Shown here in pieces: positions 44,703-57,807 of a DNA stretch of 64,000 nt. Source of the DNA: Pseudoneurospora amorphoporcata (lineage: Eukaryota; Ascomycota; Sordariomycetes; Sordariales; Sordariaceae); contig MU859232.1 of the NCBI GenBank assembly GCA_033297205.1, positions 1-64,000 on the forward strand, given 5' to 3'. Position 1 is the stretch's first letter; each line of letters opens with the position of its first letter. Both the position numbers and the translations under genes were made by a program. The notes beneath the pieces are model-generated. The model was given only the letters and a program-made list of their open reading frames with translations, did not search any database and was not told where the DNA came from.

Positions 44703-46561
44703 ATGGGTTCCCTATTCTGCAACACCACGTTGGAGGAGATGCGAAGTAAGTCCCGTCCCGGACCCTTTTCCAGATAGACAAAATCACCAACTTTCTGCCT
44801 CATAGTCCACCCCGGCGATGAGCGTACCATAGCCGGGCCCCTAACCTTCCACTCCCTCGCCCTCATAATCGCCGCCGCCTCGACCGTGGTAGCCATAGTT
44901 ATGAGCTTCTACCTGATCATGCGGCACGCGACCAACTACACGGTGCCCGCCGAGCAAAAGCAGATCATCCGCATCCTATTCATGGTGCCCATGTACGCCT
45001 GCTCCTCCTTCTTGTCCTTGCGCTTCTACTACCACGCCATCTACTTCCAAGTTCTGAGCGACTGCTACGAGGCCTTTGCCATCAGCTCCTTCTTCAGCCT
45101 GATGTGTCACTACATCGCGCCCGATCTGCACTCGCAAAAGGAGTACTTTCGTGAGATGCAGCCCATCAAGGATTGGGTGTGGCCCATCAACTGGATGGCC
45201 AAGTGCTGTGGCGGGCACAGGAAGGGTCCCTGGAGGACGCCGAGGAGCGGGCTGACGTGGTTTAATATTATCTGGATTGCCGTTTATCATTACTGCTTTG
45301 TGCGAGTGGCTATGACGGTCGCGGCGGTGTTGAGCCAGTATCATGGGCGGTATTGCGAGAGTAGCAATTCGCCCATGTTTGGCCATATTTGGGTATGTCT
45401 TTTCTCCTCCTGTTCACTTTCTTCCAACTCCCATTGTTTACCTCACCCTTTATTCCCCGTCTTGCTAACCATCCCCCTCCCCCAAACCAGATAGTAGCGA
45501 TCCAATCCCTGGCCGTCACCATCGCCATGTACGCCCTCATCCAGTTCTACGCCCAACTCCATGCGACCCCGGAATTATCCCCGAATCAGCCATTCCTCAA
45601 GGTTTTGGCCATCAAACTCGTCATCTTCCTCTCCTTCTGGCAATCCGTCGCCATCTCCGTCGGCACCTCCGAAACCATCCACGTCATCAAACCCAACTCG
45701 GTCCTCGCCTACCCCGACATCAAAGTCGGCATTCCCTCCTTGTTGCTCTGCTTCGAGATGGCCTGCTTCGCCATCCTCCACCTCTGGGCTTTCCCTTACG
45801 CCCCCTATACCCCCCGCAACAGCAACCGGGGCATTAGTTTTGACGGCCGCGCCAAGAAACAAGGAGGACCGATGGGTATCCTGGCGCTCTGGGACGCCAT
45901 CAACATCTGGGATGTTGTCAAGGGTTTCGGGAGAGGGATCCGGTGGTTGTTTGTGGGAGTGAAGAAGCGAGAGAGGGATGTGAGTTATTTGCATCTCGAC
46001 AAAGATAACCACCCCTTGGGGAACAGTATTCCCTTGAGGGGTGCTAGTACCAGGGGGAGACAGAAGAGTGGCAGCGATTCGTCGATTGAGGTGGTGGAAC
46101 AGCGGGAGGGAGTTGTGATGATGGGAGGAGGGAACTTGGAAGCGCCGGCGCAGGCGCATCAGCATCATTTTGCGCATGGGATGTATGGGCATGATGGGCA
46201 TGGACATGTTGATACGAGCTATAGGGGCGCATCGTCGAATGCGAATGCGGCGGGGAGGAGTGAAAGCTTTGATAGCTTGGATCTGGCGGGGGGAGGCATG
46301 TCAAGGGCGGAGTATGAACGACGAGCAAGAAGCGGCTCTGCTGCGGCCGTCGACGATGATCAATACTACGAGGGCCGCAACACTGGCGGTGGCGGTACTA
46401 CGACTTATCATGGAGTAGATCATGGTATGCGCCCAAGCGTATACAGGAACCAGAGCAGTGGGTATTATGATCCTCTGCCGGCGCCACGAGAGGATGAGGA
46501 TAATGTTGGGCTGGTAAGCCATGCGTCGTATCCGTACGGAAGTCAGAACGGCCATCGATAA
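44703..46561 (+). CDS. TMEM184/DUF300 (organic solute transporter alpha-like) membrane protein
   Basis: Three exons, 44703-44745, 44806-45392 and 45491-46561, give 566 residues; introns 60 nt (GTAAGT, CATAG) and 98 nt (GTATGT, CCAG). Motifs typical of the family: IIRILFMVPMYACSSFLSLR, the YEAFAISSFFSLMCHYI segment and FLSFWQSVAI. Seven hydrophobic segments are visible from about residue 25 to 320. The C-terminal 230 residues are hydrophilic, His/Gly/Ser-rich and probably cytosolic. Relatives include plant LAZ1 at the vacuole and the animal Ost-alpha subunit; substrate in fungi is unknown. It converges on the CSC1-like gene with 458 bp between stops. Confidence 0.92.
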
Positions 46562-47019
46562 TTTCGGGGGTTAGTCTAGGTGGAGGAAGGAATTCATCGT
46601 TTCATGAGCGTCATTGCATTTTTACGGTATATACCACTTTACAAGCGGGGTATCAATTTTTCGTATAACAATTGAGAAAAGGGAACGACAAGTCAATAAC
46701 CACTCCTTCCGTGATTAAAGCTATCCTATGATGCCCCTTTTTAACTTTTCCACCATGTGTCATGACATATCATTAAACCATGGACAAGGACAAAAAGGCA
46801 GTTAAGAAAAAATAGGTAGATAGTTCTCGTTAGGTAAAGGGGCCAAAATGCCGGGTATAAAGAATTTGAAAAACCAAGGTTCCAATTTCGAGCCATGGGC
46901 AACGTTAGGGTAGTAGGTTGTTGCCAATGCCCCCACACATATACCAATGTGAAGGGGGTCTGGATACAAAACACAAACGAGAAACAATACAAAAGACGTT
47001 AGTCAAGACGGATCTACGT
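46562..47019. other. Convergent intergenic region
   Basis: 458 bp between two 3' ends, moderately AT-rich. No gene seen. Confidence 0.5.
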
Positions 47020-49764
47020 TTAGTAGTAGATCTTCTCCTCCCAGATAGGAGGCCTAGTCCCCTCTTGGTCCCAGACCAAATGTCCCTTCTCGTCCAACTC
47101 GCAGCCCTCATCTGTGATCGGGATGGCCCTGCTCGTGTGCTCCACCTCCTGGCGAGACACGCCGGCACCATTGGCATCGCTGGGGATCCAAAGAAGCGGT
47201 ACATCCGACGTGACACTGGGCGGGCAGTACGCATCTCTTTCGACCTCTTCGGCGTATGGATCGAGGTGAATACCCTTGGGCTGGAAAGCCCGCAGGGTTC
47301 TGTAGTCGGAGTAGATCCAGGGCTTGAGGAACTTGGTAAAAAAGTTGGGCTTCTTGTAGGCCTTCTTTGCACCAAGGATTGGATCGGAGGCGCGGCTCTG
47401 AGCACCGTTGGTACCGTTTGTCGGAACCTTTTCAGGAGCGCCGTGTCCATTCTCTGCGGCAGGCAGATCGACGGCAGTGTCGAGCAGAGGACCCTCCTCC
47501 TCCGCAAGAAGATTGAGAGGAAGGTTGTACATCAACGGGTCTAGGGCTGAGTTCATGCTGATATGGAAGAGGACAGTAAAGACGAGGAAGATGACCATGA
47601 GAACAAGCGGGCCGGGGGCAACAGAGGCACCGAAAAGGCCGACCATGCAGATTTCAGCCAAGTAGATGCCAGTGAAGAGTTGCTTGATGGCGCGAGGGTA
47701 AATGAGACCACGGGTGTCGATCTGAGTGTCCGTGACAAACAGGACATTGTAGCGCCAAGCAAGATAGAACAAGCCCATAGCAATTGTAGCCCAGCCCAGC
47801 ATAAGAGGAGCAATAGTCGAGTACGCAATGGCTATGAATATGTTAGTGGAATGCCTGTATGGTAGGTGGGCAGGGAAAACTTACCGATGACCACAATGTT
47901 GGTATAGACTGGCAAGGTGCTACCCCAGGAAATGGCACTTAGGTTTGCCCACTTGGTGTAAAGAGCGCGAGGGGTACTGGCAAGGAACTTGTACATAATG
48001 TTGAAGACGAAGAATCCGACTACCTGCGTCAAGACCGAAGTCGCAATGCTCAAGCCCTGTACAATGAAATAGGAGATGTAGAAGTTGGAGGATTTTGGCA
48101 AGTTCTCGGAAAGGAGACTCGTCACTGAACCCGGGTTATCATAGATCTGCTTCGCGACGGCAGTGGCAGATGAGGCGACAGTAGCGACCAAAAACACTTG
48201 GATCACCTGGAAAGCGAAGTAAGCGTTCTGAGTGAACAGCTCGACTCGAGAGAGCGAAGGCTCGCCGGCTTGTTTGGCACAGATACGGATGACGACCGGA
48301 ACCAAAGACATGAGAATGGAAAGAGCGACGGAAGGCAGCAAGCCGGTGACAACGCCCATGATGACGTCGGGGATCTTGTCGAGCCATGTCAGGAATGAGA
48401 TTTGCTTGAGTTTGTCGACGTTGCTGATAATACCAACAACACCAACCGGAACAGCCCAAAAGATGATCATAGCGGTAATGAAGGCATAGACAACGTAGCG
48501 ACGAATAACACGCTGCCACCAGGGGATGGCAAGTGATTTCCAGACAATCTCAGAGGGGCGGATACCGACGTACTTGGGAGTCATGTGGAGTCCCTGGTGA
48601 TGGGCCAGGATCTGGGCGGCTCCTTCAGCATCGGCTTGGGTCCTGAACTCGATAAAAACGCCAGGGACCTTCTTGAAGGCTCCATCACGGTACCTGTCCT
48701 GAGCTGCCTTAGCCTCGGGGATGAGACGCATAAGCTCCTCGCGGCACCAGTCGATCGTGTCGACCTTCTTGCCGATCAGGCCCAGGGGTCCAAGACGATG
48801 AGTTGGGCGCTTCTTCCTAGGGACCCAGCGGGCCGCAATGCTACCAGACTCGGCATCCAGAGGGGCCTGCTTGTCGACGTCGTCGACAGTACCTTTGTCC
48901 ATGGCCTTTCGGCGGATCTTGTTGGCAAGCTTGATCAGCTTGACCTCAGCCTTTTCGAGGCGCAAGGCAACCTTGTCGCGCTCCTTGACCAGTTCGTCGA
49001 CCTCCTTGGTTTCGCTTGTGATCCAAACATTCTTGACAGAGGCACCAAAGACCTTGCGCAGCTTTTGCTCATCGAGATAGGGTTCTGGGACCGAAGAAAA
49101 GAGAACCGTACGGGATGAGATGCGCCGAGAGTAAAGAGGGCTGAGGAGAACCGCCTGGCGAAGGTTGATATAGAAGATGCACTCCCGCATGATGAGGTAC
49201 ATGACAAAACCGAGGAAGATCCAGCTGATAAAGACGTGGGCATAATAGCGGTTGTTTTGTGTGTCGCGGTTGATGTTGCCGTAAGTCAGGATATCCAGCT
49301 CCTTCGAATTGTTACTACCGGTAGCATTGACTGGGAAAAGGACGGGCCAGGTAATGCAACAACCAACGAAGCAGATGGTAACGGCCATGCGCAAGTAGCG
49401 AAGGAAGAGGTACGAGTCGAGCGACTGGTGCTGAAGGGCGTAAACATCGGGTATCTTCCAGAAATCCTTGAACCAGCTGAATAGGCCATTTGATAAGCTT
49501 GGTGATCGTTCGTTCTCTCGCAGACTGCCTAGGTAGGTTCTTGGAGCATAGTATCTTCGGTTGCTCTTGCGCAAGATCAAGAAGATGGCTATATAAATGG
49601 CGGATGTGATGAGGACCGGGACCAAGGTTGAGACCATTCCTACAATGGTTCAATGTTAGTTTTGCCGCCCGTTGCTCTAGAATGCTTGTTCTTGACCTAC
49701 CCGACAGCGATACCGGTGTCTGGGCCTGGACCGTGTCGGACGTGTTACTAGGTATGTCGCTCAT
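47020..49764 (-). CDS. csc1: CSC1/OSCA-family (DUF221) membrane protein, probable osmosensitive channel
   Basis: Three exons on the minus strand (49764-49701, 49639-47885, 47831-47020) give 876 residues; donors GTAGGT and GTAAGT, phases consistent. Segments: short N-terminus, first helix (VLITSAIYIAIFLIL) and two more within residues 100-190 (RSN1-type region), a cytosolic domain of about 220 residues with a Lys/Glu coiled part, then the pore-forming 7TM region starting near PWWQRVIRRYVVYAFITAMI, including KIPDVIMGVVTGLLPSVALS and VIAIAYSTIAPLM. The C-terminal part is cytosolic with an aromatic/Pro-rich stretch. Family members are calcium-permeable channels opened by hyperosmotic or mechanical stress; some fungal paralogues have other roles (phosphate or secretory defects), so the exact function is inferred. 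Confidence 0.93.
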
Positions 49765-51965
49765 TTTGGCGGTTTTGCAGGATAACCCGCTTTAAATATT
49801 AGATGTAGGTATTTTGTTGTGTCGATCTGGTGGGTTGATATTCCAGTGTTTGAGTTCGGTGTAGTTGTCGTTGACGTGAAGCTCACCAGCAGAGGGAGCT
49901 GGGACTACCTAGGTAAAGGTTGGGCCACTGCAGCTCAAGGGTTGTTAGGAGAATGGTCGTCTGGATAAAAAGTGAAGAAGATGAAGAGGGGAAGAAAAGA
50001 CTAAAAGACAAAAAGTGGGAGTGATGGGATAGGGAAGGGGCCAGGGAGGAGGGTGAAGGGAGGGCTGGGCATTTACGTCGTAAGGTTGCAGGCCACGGCA
50101 GAAGAAGCAAGGAACCAGGACAGGGCAGCTTCTGGGTGGTCAAGAAGGGTTGCACCCGTGTAGCTCTCTGTTGCCTCTGGTCGTGGTACTAGCCAGATTC
50201 CAGATTCCCGAGATCAGCTTTTGAGTGTCCCTGGCGGGTGAGATGTGACCTTTTTGAGGGTAAGTACACAACAGAGAAGAAAACTGAAAAACGGGGGAGA
50301 AGAAACTGGAGACGGGAGGGAGCCATCCAATGTGGATAAGTGCAAAAGAAACAAACATAACATGAGACCCTGGCTCTCGACGGCCAGGTGGACATTAGTT
50401 AGGGTGAATAGTGGACTGGAATGGACTTACGCTACTTGCTGAAACGGGGACTTGCCGTGCTTGGCTTCACTTTAGCTTGTCTCGCTGTCTGTCTGGTTAG
50501 GTTGTGTGATGTTCAATGTCCCAAATGTGAATGTAAGGGTCGACAAGGACTGCCAGAATGCCCATTTGGTGAAGTGAAGCGGAAGGAGGTAAGTAATGAT
50601 CTTAGGGAGCAAAGGAGCTTGGTCCCTATCAATTAAGGCAAAACAGGAAGCGATATCGATACCAATTGAGGGTCGAAATGACCAAGTAGTGGTTCATGTT
50701 AAAAGGAATTGGCATTGATATCATAACCGGACGCCCAATGATGAGGCCAAGTTTTAATATTCAAGCTTTCTCCATGTTTTTCCCGTTGCTTCTTTGTGTG
50801 CGTCTTCTGTCGTTACCATCGAGCTCCCACCAAGAGGAAAGGGTGACATCTCCAATGACGCAACACGCTGGAAATCTGCACGTAGTGTTGCTTTCGTTCC
50901 TTCCCGATCACGCTCGGTCCATGTGGGCTTTTGGCGAAAGGAACGCACACTATTGGTCAAAGCAACCCCGGTACTTGGAGCTATTGAGCAGGGATGGCAG
51001 GCACGGTCTAGATCACCACAATCGTGAACCCGACCTCGAGATCCTGCCACTTGCCAGCCCTTCAACCCATGCCAACCTGAGCCTGCGCCCGTCTTTTTCA
51101 GCCTCTGACGGAGTAAAAAGCAGCAAACAACTCACCGCGTTAACGGATACTTGCACCCAACTACCGAATATCTTGGGATGGCGGCGAATACACTCGACGA
51201 CACTGACAAGATGAGAGCAGAACTGATAGCGATATTGAAACGGATAGGCGCTTTCTATGATTCCAAGATTGGCTCTCATCACCAGAGTGCCGAAAGCCGT
51301 GAGCGCTTCCCTCAGCAACCTCTTGTCACCGCTAGCCAATTACGTTGGAACCATCACGAAAGAGCGATGTGCAACCAGCGTTTCCGAAACAGGGTGCGCC
51401 AGTGACCATTGTCGCGACCACTTGTTTCAGAACCGAACGTTTGTCAATCTTGTCAACCTAAAGGGCAATCCTCCGGGATACGGCCACAATCCACTCACCG
51501 ATAGAGTACTACCCCAGAAAATGAAGCATCTCCCGCCGCTGCTGTCATGGTCGGTCACCGTCAATGTCTGCCATCTGCATCTGATGCGATGTGATGTGAA
51601 TGGAATGAAATGTCGACTCGCGACACACTCAACTGTGGAGAGCTCCGCTTTCGCACCCCGCGCTACTGCAGCTTTCAGCTGTGATAGGGTCCATTGGGAG
51701 CAGGCACGACCGCGTCGAGAGCCACTGGATGACACGGTAGGAAATTGCATATTGAAACCCGTTTCTTATTTCCCTCACTCTCATGATTTGCCTGCACCGC
51801 GACTGAATTCCAGATTGCGATGGAGAACAGCTTGCCCATCCAAGCTGAAGGGACATGCGATTTTTCTTTTATTTTTTTTTATTTTTTGATGCGACAGATT
51901 AACCATTTCCGATCTTGTCCTTCCCTGTGCATGACGTGGCCTGCGCCAAATGCGACAAGTGAGCC

Positions 51966-52234
51966 GGCAGGTGGTGAAAAAAATTGGGGGCATCAGTAGC
52001 ACTAACTGCACGCTTGTCACAACCAAACAACCCCACCATCACACGACGAGGTAGAAGATGAGGATCAGTTTGAACGATAATATCTTATTGTAGATAGCTT
52101 CATTTCTGAAATGCGACGACGACGACGAGCTCAGCAGTCTAGAAAGTATGGTGTAATGTGATGGTGGGGTTGTTTGGTTGTGACAAGCGTGCAGTTAGTG
52201 CTACTGATGCCCCCAATTTTTTTCACCACCTGCC
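51966..52234. repeat. Perfect 78-bp inverted repeat (possible MITE or hairpin)
   Basis: Arms 51966-52043 and 52157-52234 are exact reverse complements as read base by base; the loop is 113 bp and contains a short GAC repeat. Outside the arms pairing stops at once (51965 against 52235). No clear target-site duplication. No coding potential. The arms start GGCAGGTGGTGAAAA. Confidence 0.92.
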
Positions 52235-55200
52235 CAGACGAGTAGGCAAGCCAGCCACTCCGTTAATCGTCACTTCTTGACAAGAGAGGTGTCACTGCGC
52301 AAGTCTCTTGCATGTGGCTTTCACACTATGCATTAAACCCAGGACTTCTCGCTGGGCTTTTATGTTCCCAAGAGGGCCATGTATCATGGCTTCCTTCTGG
52401 TTCGCTCGGAGACATTCCAAGCACAATGTTGGTTGTTCCGATCCGAGCCTGTCCGCTATTTGGTCTACGGGACCGAACGAACCCTGCGGAAAAGTCAACA
52501 CCGAAAACCAGCTCTTCCGTTCCCTCAATTCTCTGTCTGACTCCCGGGTTTGATGCTTTCAAGTAGGTACATATCTGAAGGCCGGCCGGATGTCACTTCG
52601 ATGGTACTGCGCTTGAACCTTGCATGTTGTTTGTTCACAGAACCTCAACAAAAGTTGCCTACACTGCCGAGCGGAAGGCTACAACCGAGAACTGCGAATG
52701 CAATGCGACCTGACTCGGCTAAAAGTGGTGATGGAGGTTCTCCAAGATATCTGTACTGTGTCTCTGACGGAAGGGTAGGAAGGCCGCCATGGCGCATATA
52801 ATAGTGTGGTGGCCGACGGCGAGGAGAACCAGTCGCTATGCTGGCCCTTTTCGGAGCAGTAGGTGATCTTATCCGTGATTTCTTTGGCGTGCTGCTTGCT
52901 GTCTGAGACGAGACACTCTTGAGAGATTTACCTATATCAAACTATCTTCCGCCAGAGCGCGGGAAGCTCGGTAACGTAGGTCTCCATGAACACAAACATG
53001 GAAATCCTCCATGGATCAATCAACGAACACACAAACAGCAGCAGCCGTTTTGGTGAAAACGCTTACCGCTTCGTTCCGTCTCCATTCCCGCACTTGTGGC
53101 TTTTTGTGTCGCAGTCCTCATCGTCTTCGTCTTCGTCGTAACAAGGAAGCTACCCTACCACTGCTTGCACAGGCTGAATGATCTTGTATGTAACGCCAAC
53201 CCCGGATTGATACGGACGGGACATTGGACGTTACGACAATTAAGGAAATGGACTTCCATCATTTGTCCATTTACGAACCAACCAACGGTCGAAAAGAAAT
53301 AGTGAAGGAAAATCGAAAGAGGGACATCGATCGTGGTGTGTGATGGTCCATGTTTTATGTGTCACCCGAGTGGCTGTGGACGGTTGTTGGATAGGTGGGA
53401 AAGGTGGGATTTTGATTCACATTGTGTCAGTCTAGTTAAGATAGAGGATTTGCCTGTCACAGAGGCGTAACATTCGCACACGCACTGAGGAGAAACTGAG
53501 ACAAACAACGGAGTCGAAAGAAAGGGATTGAAGGCAGGAAAACGAATCGATAGACGAGTCCAGTCGAGAGAATACTTCCATACCACGATGGAGCTCTGGA
53601 CTGAACTCTCTTCATTTCCACAGTCTGCCAGACTGGAGTGTCATTGAATGGAAAGTTCGCGCCGACCAGTATGGAGACGGCTGGGTTCTCTTTCCCTCCC
53701 TCTTGAAGCATGAACCTTCCATGAGTGGTTCATGAGATCCCGATTGTCTCCATTGACACTGTAACCCCTTTGCATTTGAGCTCCCCTCTTGCGAGAGATG
53801 TCTTTTCGTTTTTTTTTTTTTTTTTTCTGGAATGCAACGCTTCTATTCTCTGGGAAGGATCTGTTGGTCACGGAGCAAGCAAAATTTCTTCGCTGCCGGT
53901 GCTGTTGCTGCACAAACTTTAGGTTTGGCTGCGCGAATGCGACATTTCCAAGAGTTCTTCCCAACCGCCCGCTTTTCGAAAGGAACTAAAAGCAAGTGGG
54001 TGGATTCAATCACGGTGGTGTTTCTGTTAAGCGTAAACACGTCCATTGAAGACCGAAAACACAATTTCGCACGACGGGCATAATGCCTGATTGAAATCTG
54101 CGAGTCCGTGAAAGAGCTTCACGAAGTAAAATGACCGAGAAGGAAAGAAAAAAAGGAGATCCGCTAAAGACGGATACTACCGTATAGGGATGAAACATCC
54201 GCCCAGCCACCCCCCACCAGCCCGTCGCCGTGCCGCCGAGCGTGTGAGCGGGCCGAAGCCGTTGAGGGGGGATCAGTGTCAGCGTCAGCAGCGTCAGCAC
54301 ACACAAAAATCGAAATGGGCGCACAAGCGTTGAAAGTGGACAGAGAAAGCGTGCGGAAGCCGTCTTGGCTTGGCTTGTCCTTCCACTTGTCAAGGTCATG
54401 GATTCGAGAGTCGTACGGAAAGGAGGGGGACGGGGAGGGAAAGAAAAGGAAAAAGAGGAAGGTGAGAACACCGAACTCACTGATAGGAAGGAACAAAAAA
54501 AGGATGGGCAAGCGGGAAGGAACACAGTGCTTGAAAGAGACCCACTTCGCCAAGTCGTAAATACGGTTTCGATGCGACTTCGTTGCGTTCCAGACAAGAC
54601 ACGAACAAACACATGCAAGCGACCAGCAATTCACAATTCAGACATCGATCCAAGGTGGAGAAGATCATGAACCAAAGCAGAGCGAGAATCCGAGAAATGA
54701 CTGGAGAATTATTACGGCGTTCTTTACAGAAATGCCCCCCAACGTCCGAACGTTCGCAGGAACGCAGCACGGTACGGCTCGGCGAAATAGAGGGGGAGAT
54801 GATTAGCCTATACCGCTTTTTCACTACGCCGAAGTCGTGATCGACAAGCAAATGGGCGGGAGTTGGGTAGGTGGTTTTATTGAATATGCGCGGTTGCGTT
54901 TCACGTGTCACTCGGTTGTCGGGCTCTCGCAGAAGGAATGACAGGCCTGTCAGGGTCTTCCATTGACGAGGTTTCGGACTCGTCTAATTGAATCTTTAAC
55001 CAGAGACACCTGATACAAGTATGAAAGTCAACATGGCATTGGTGCGGCCAGGTCTGTGCGCAAAGTATGTATGTGTGTGGCTCCTCGACTCGCGGTCCAG
55101 ACGTAGGAGACAAGTGGACATCTACGATCTGTTCAGATGCAAGACGTGAGAAGTCGACGTGCAGCTAGTGAAGGAAAAAGGAAAGAGAGAAAGATGGCAC

Positions 55201-56738
55201 CGAAAAGACTTTTTCGTTCCCGTTTCGCTGCCGGCGGTTATTGCCGGGTTCCATGATGGTCAACGACTCATCTCAGCATCGCCGTGAAATTCATGAAGAC
55301 GATGTTTTTATATATATACGTTGTGTTCGGGCCGGTTGACTCGGGTTGTCTTTTTTTAAATTTATATGTTTCGTCCGAACGAGAGACCCCATCATTTCAT
55401 CCATCTTTATTCTCACTCCCGTCCACCCGCAGCCATCAATTCCCCTTTTCCCCTGACTTTCCTCTCAACCTAACCCACCCCCCTTTTCTTGCGCCGTGCG
55501 CCGCTTCCGCTCTCACATCACCTCCTCATTCATCCGCCAACCAATGTTCTGCATGGGAAGAATGCAGATGGGAGACAGCTCATTCATCGCAAATGGAAAG
55601 TCTGTCAATGAAGCTTTTGCTGACTGACAGGGCTGGGGCTCAACCCCGAAGGGGTTATGATCCGTCATTCCACTATACCCTTACCCGCAAACCTAAGCCT
55701 CCTCATCCCATCTCTATCCCGTCTCGGTCTCCCTTACTTTTGACTGGGCTTCGCTGTTAACTTGACTGGCTGGGCTCGAGTGCCGGCGACACATCCGAAG
55801 GTTGGTCAGTTTGGTCGGTCGGTCGGCCGGGCGATCATCGATCATCTCCTCACTTACCACTTTCCGCTTGATCAAACCGCACAGAGCCTCCGCGTTTCGG
55901 CGACTCGCTTCCATTCTTTGGTGCTTCTGGACCTCGTGGATGTGGACAGAAATTGGATGTTGGCATTTCCGGTGAAATGTACCCTTACCCCGTCCGTATC
56001 TTTCCTTTTGAAGTGGAATGTATCATGAAAATTGAAAGGTATCACAGACCACATCGCAAAAGTGGTTCCTTGGAGCAGTGGATGCCTCGGCACCTCTTGA
56101 CACTTTGTGCAGTTTGTGGTACCTGCCACGCCTGCCTCTTCTTTTTCACTAAAAACAAATCGGACAGAAAACCGAGACCGAGGTGGGAACGTTGTTATAA
56201 CACATTTATACGAGGGGCAGTTCCATAACATTCCATGGCCTAGCTTTCTGAAGCCGACATCGAGACTCTTTGATAGACAACCAAATTCCAAAGAGAGCTG
56301 AGGCTCACAAGACAAACTGTTGAACCGTTGGCTTTGACAAGGACCAGGCAACGACGGGAAAAGTCTTGGAGACAGACGGGAAGGAAAGAGAGTCAGGCAA
56401 GCGTGCAAAGAAAGGAACCTAATGGGTGGACCGATGGGCTCGATGGGTTATGCAACCCCCTGGCCCGTTAACAGGCGGCCCTGGCCTTGAATGGCGGCTA
56501 GCCCTGTTGAGGATAAAAAGAGCGTGAGCAGAGTCTTGGCCCGCTGGCAACTAGCATTCAATACCACCTGACGCTGCACTGTCGCTGCATTGCTGCTGCA
56601 TTGTTACTGCTCTGCTGCAGTCTGGCGCATATCCCACCTTCCGCCCGACCTTTCTCGCGCGCACAATCTCCCACGCGGACACCGCCACCTAACAGAACAC
56701 CTTCCCGTCCCCGGCAGGGCAGTCAGGTACCTCTTATG

Positions 56739-57807
56739 GTACCCAACCGCGACCACCCGACGACTGCCCAAAAGGAAGAAGTGCAGTGCATTGGTGCAGT
56801 GCAGTGCTGCCGTGTGCAGTGCTGTGCTGTGCAAGACGGCCCCCGGGAGTGGAGCAGATTCATCCGATCTTTCAATTGTCTCTTGACATTTGGCATTTTC
56901 TCTCTTCTCTTCCATTTCTTTCTCTCTCTGTCACCTCACCTTTCTTCACTCTTCTCAGCTTCGAGCCTCAGCCTCTCGTCGCGTCCAGATCCCATCTAGA
57001 CTTGTGGTGTCAAAGACTCTAGACTCGACCCGACACCCGACGCTAGGAGATCGGCTCAGAGGTCACGCACGCAGACTCCGGTACCTTAGTGACCCCTATC
57101 CCAGCCCGACCGCTGTTAGCTTCTCCGGGTATCTTCCCCTCCCCGTCACTCCCCGTTTTAGCCGTCAGCAGTCAACAACCCCGGTCCGCTCGACTGCCAT
57201 TTCTGCAGCTGCTTTCAACTTCCCGCCCTTTCTCCCACTTGCACTTGCACTTGGACATCGACACTGCTTCTTTTCCGTTGCACGTCATTTCAATACGAAC
57301 CACCATCCCACAACGCCTTGTTGTCGGTCACGCTTCCTCGTCGACATCCGACACTCTGACCGAACGAATTGACTGGACTTCCTGCTCCTCGGCTGCAGTG
57401 CAACCAAACCGTCCAAACTCTTCCCCTCCGTAGCGTCGCAGTCTATATCCATTCGCCCTCCCGTCTATCCGTCCATTCATCCAATCCCCAACGACTCGCA
57501 TACCTTACACAGACTGTGACGGCCAACGACATACACTCTAAACCGCTCACGCTTTTGCATCCATTACTACTCCATACCTCCATCCAGAACAAGATATCAT
57601 CAGATCGAGGTTGATCCGTGGGATTCCCGGGCGTCCCTTCAACCACGCTCATTCAAAGCAAACCACCCGGTGTTCCAAAACAAAGTCGCAACCACGGCTT
57701 CCCCACAGGAAAGTCCCGCGCCAGCGGCCGCGGAAGGACAAGTGCCCGAAAGTGTTGAAGAGAGAACCGTTGTCAGCCCTGCCTCATCCGAGGAGGACGA
57801 CGCCGCC
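56739..57807 (+). promoter_or_regulatory. ATG-free presumed 5' leader (1069 nt)
   Basis: Between the ATG at 56736 and the ATG at 57808 the plus strand contains no ATG at all. The stretch is rich in pyrimidines, especially from 56880 to 57480. This is what selection against upstream start codons in a long leader would produce. The last 288 nt are open in the same frame as the gene. Confidence 0.65.
56781..56832 (+). repeat. GTGCAGTGC-type short repeats
   Basis: Several imperfect copies of GTGCAGTGC/TGCTGTGC in 52 bp, upstream of the gene at 57808. Confidence 0.75.

Larger units (their letters stand above)
49765..57807. other. 8-kb region without a convincing gene
   Basis: Lies between two divergent genes. 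The longest frames (51257-51889, 54010-54618) have no recognisable motif and skewed composition. It contains the inverted repeat at 51966-52234, a T-rich run at 53808-53826, a TATA-like TTTTTATATATATAC at 55305 followed by a pyrimidine-rich tract (about 55395-55500), GTGCAGTGC repeats at 56781-56832, and the ATG-free leader from 56739. A noncoding RNA or a very long leader is possible. Confidence 0.5.

Noticed and set aside
51257..51889. 210-codon frame on the plus strand
   Set aside because: No motif, mixed composition typical of chance, ends in an Ile/Phe run from an AT-rich tract, no splice or promoter context.
52838..52906. 22-residue hydrophobic peptide frame starting MLALFGAVGDLIRDFF
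   Set aside because: Interesting amphipathic look, but such short frames arise often by chance and nothing around it supports translation.
54010..54618. 202-codon minus-strand frame rich in Ser/Phe/Leu
   Set aside because: Composition follows the purine-rich opposite strand; no domain and overlapping open frames on the other strand.
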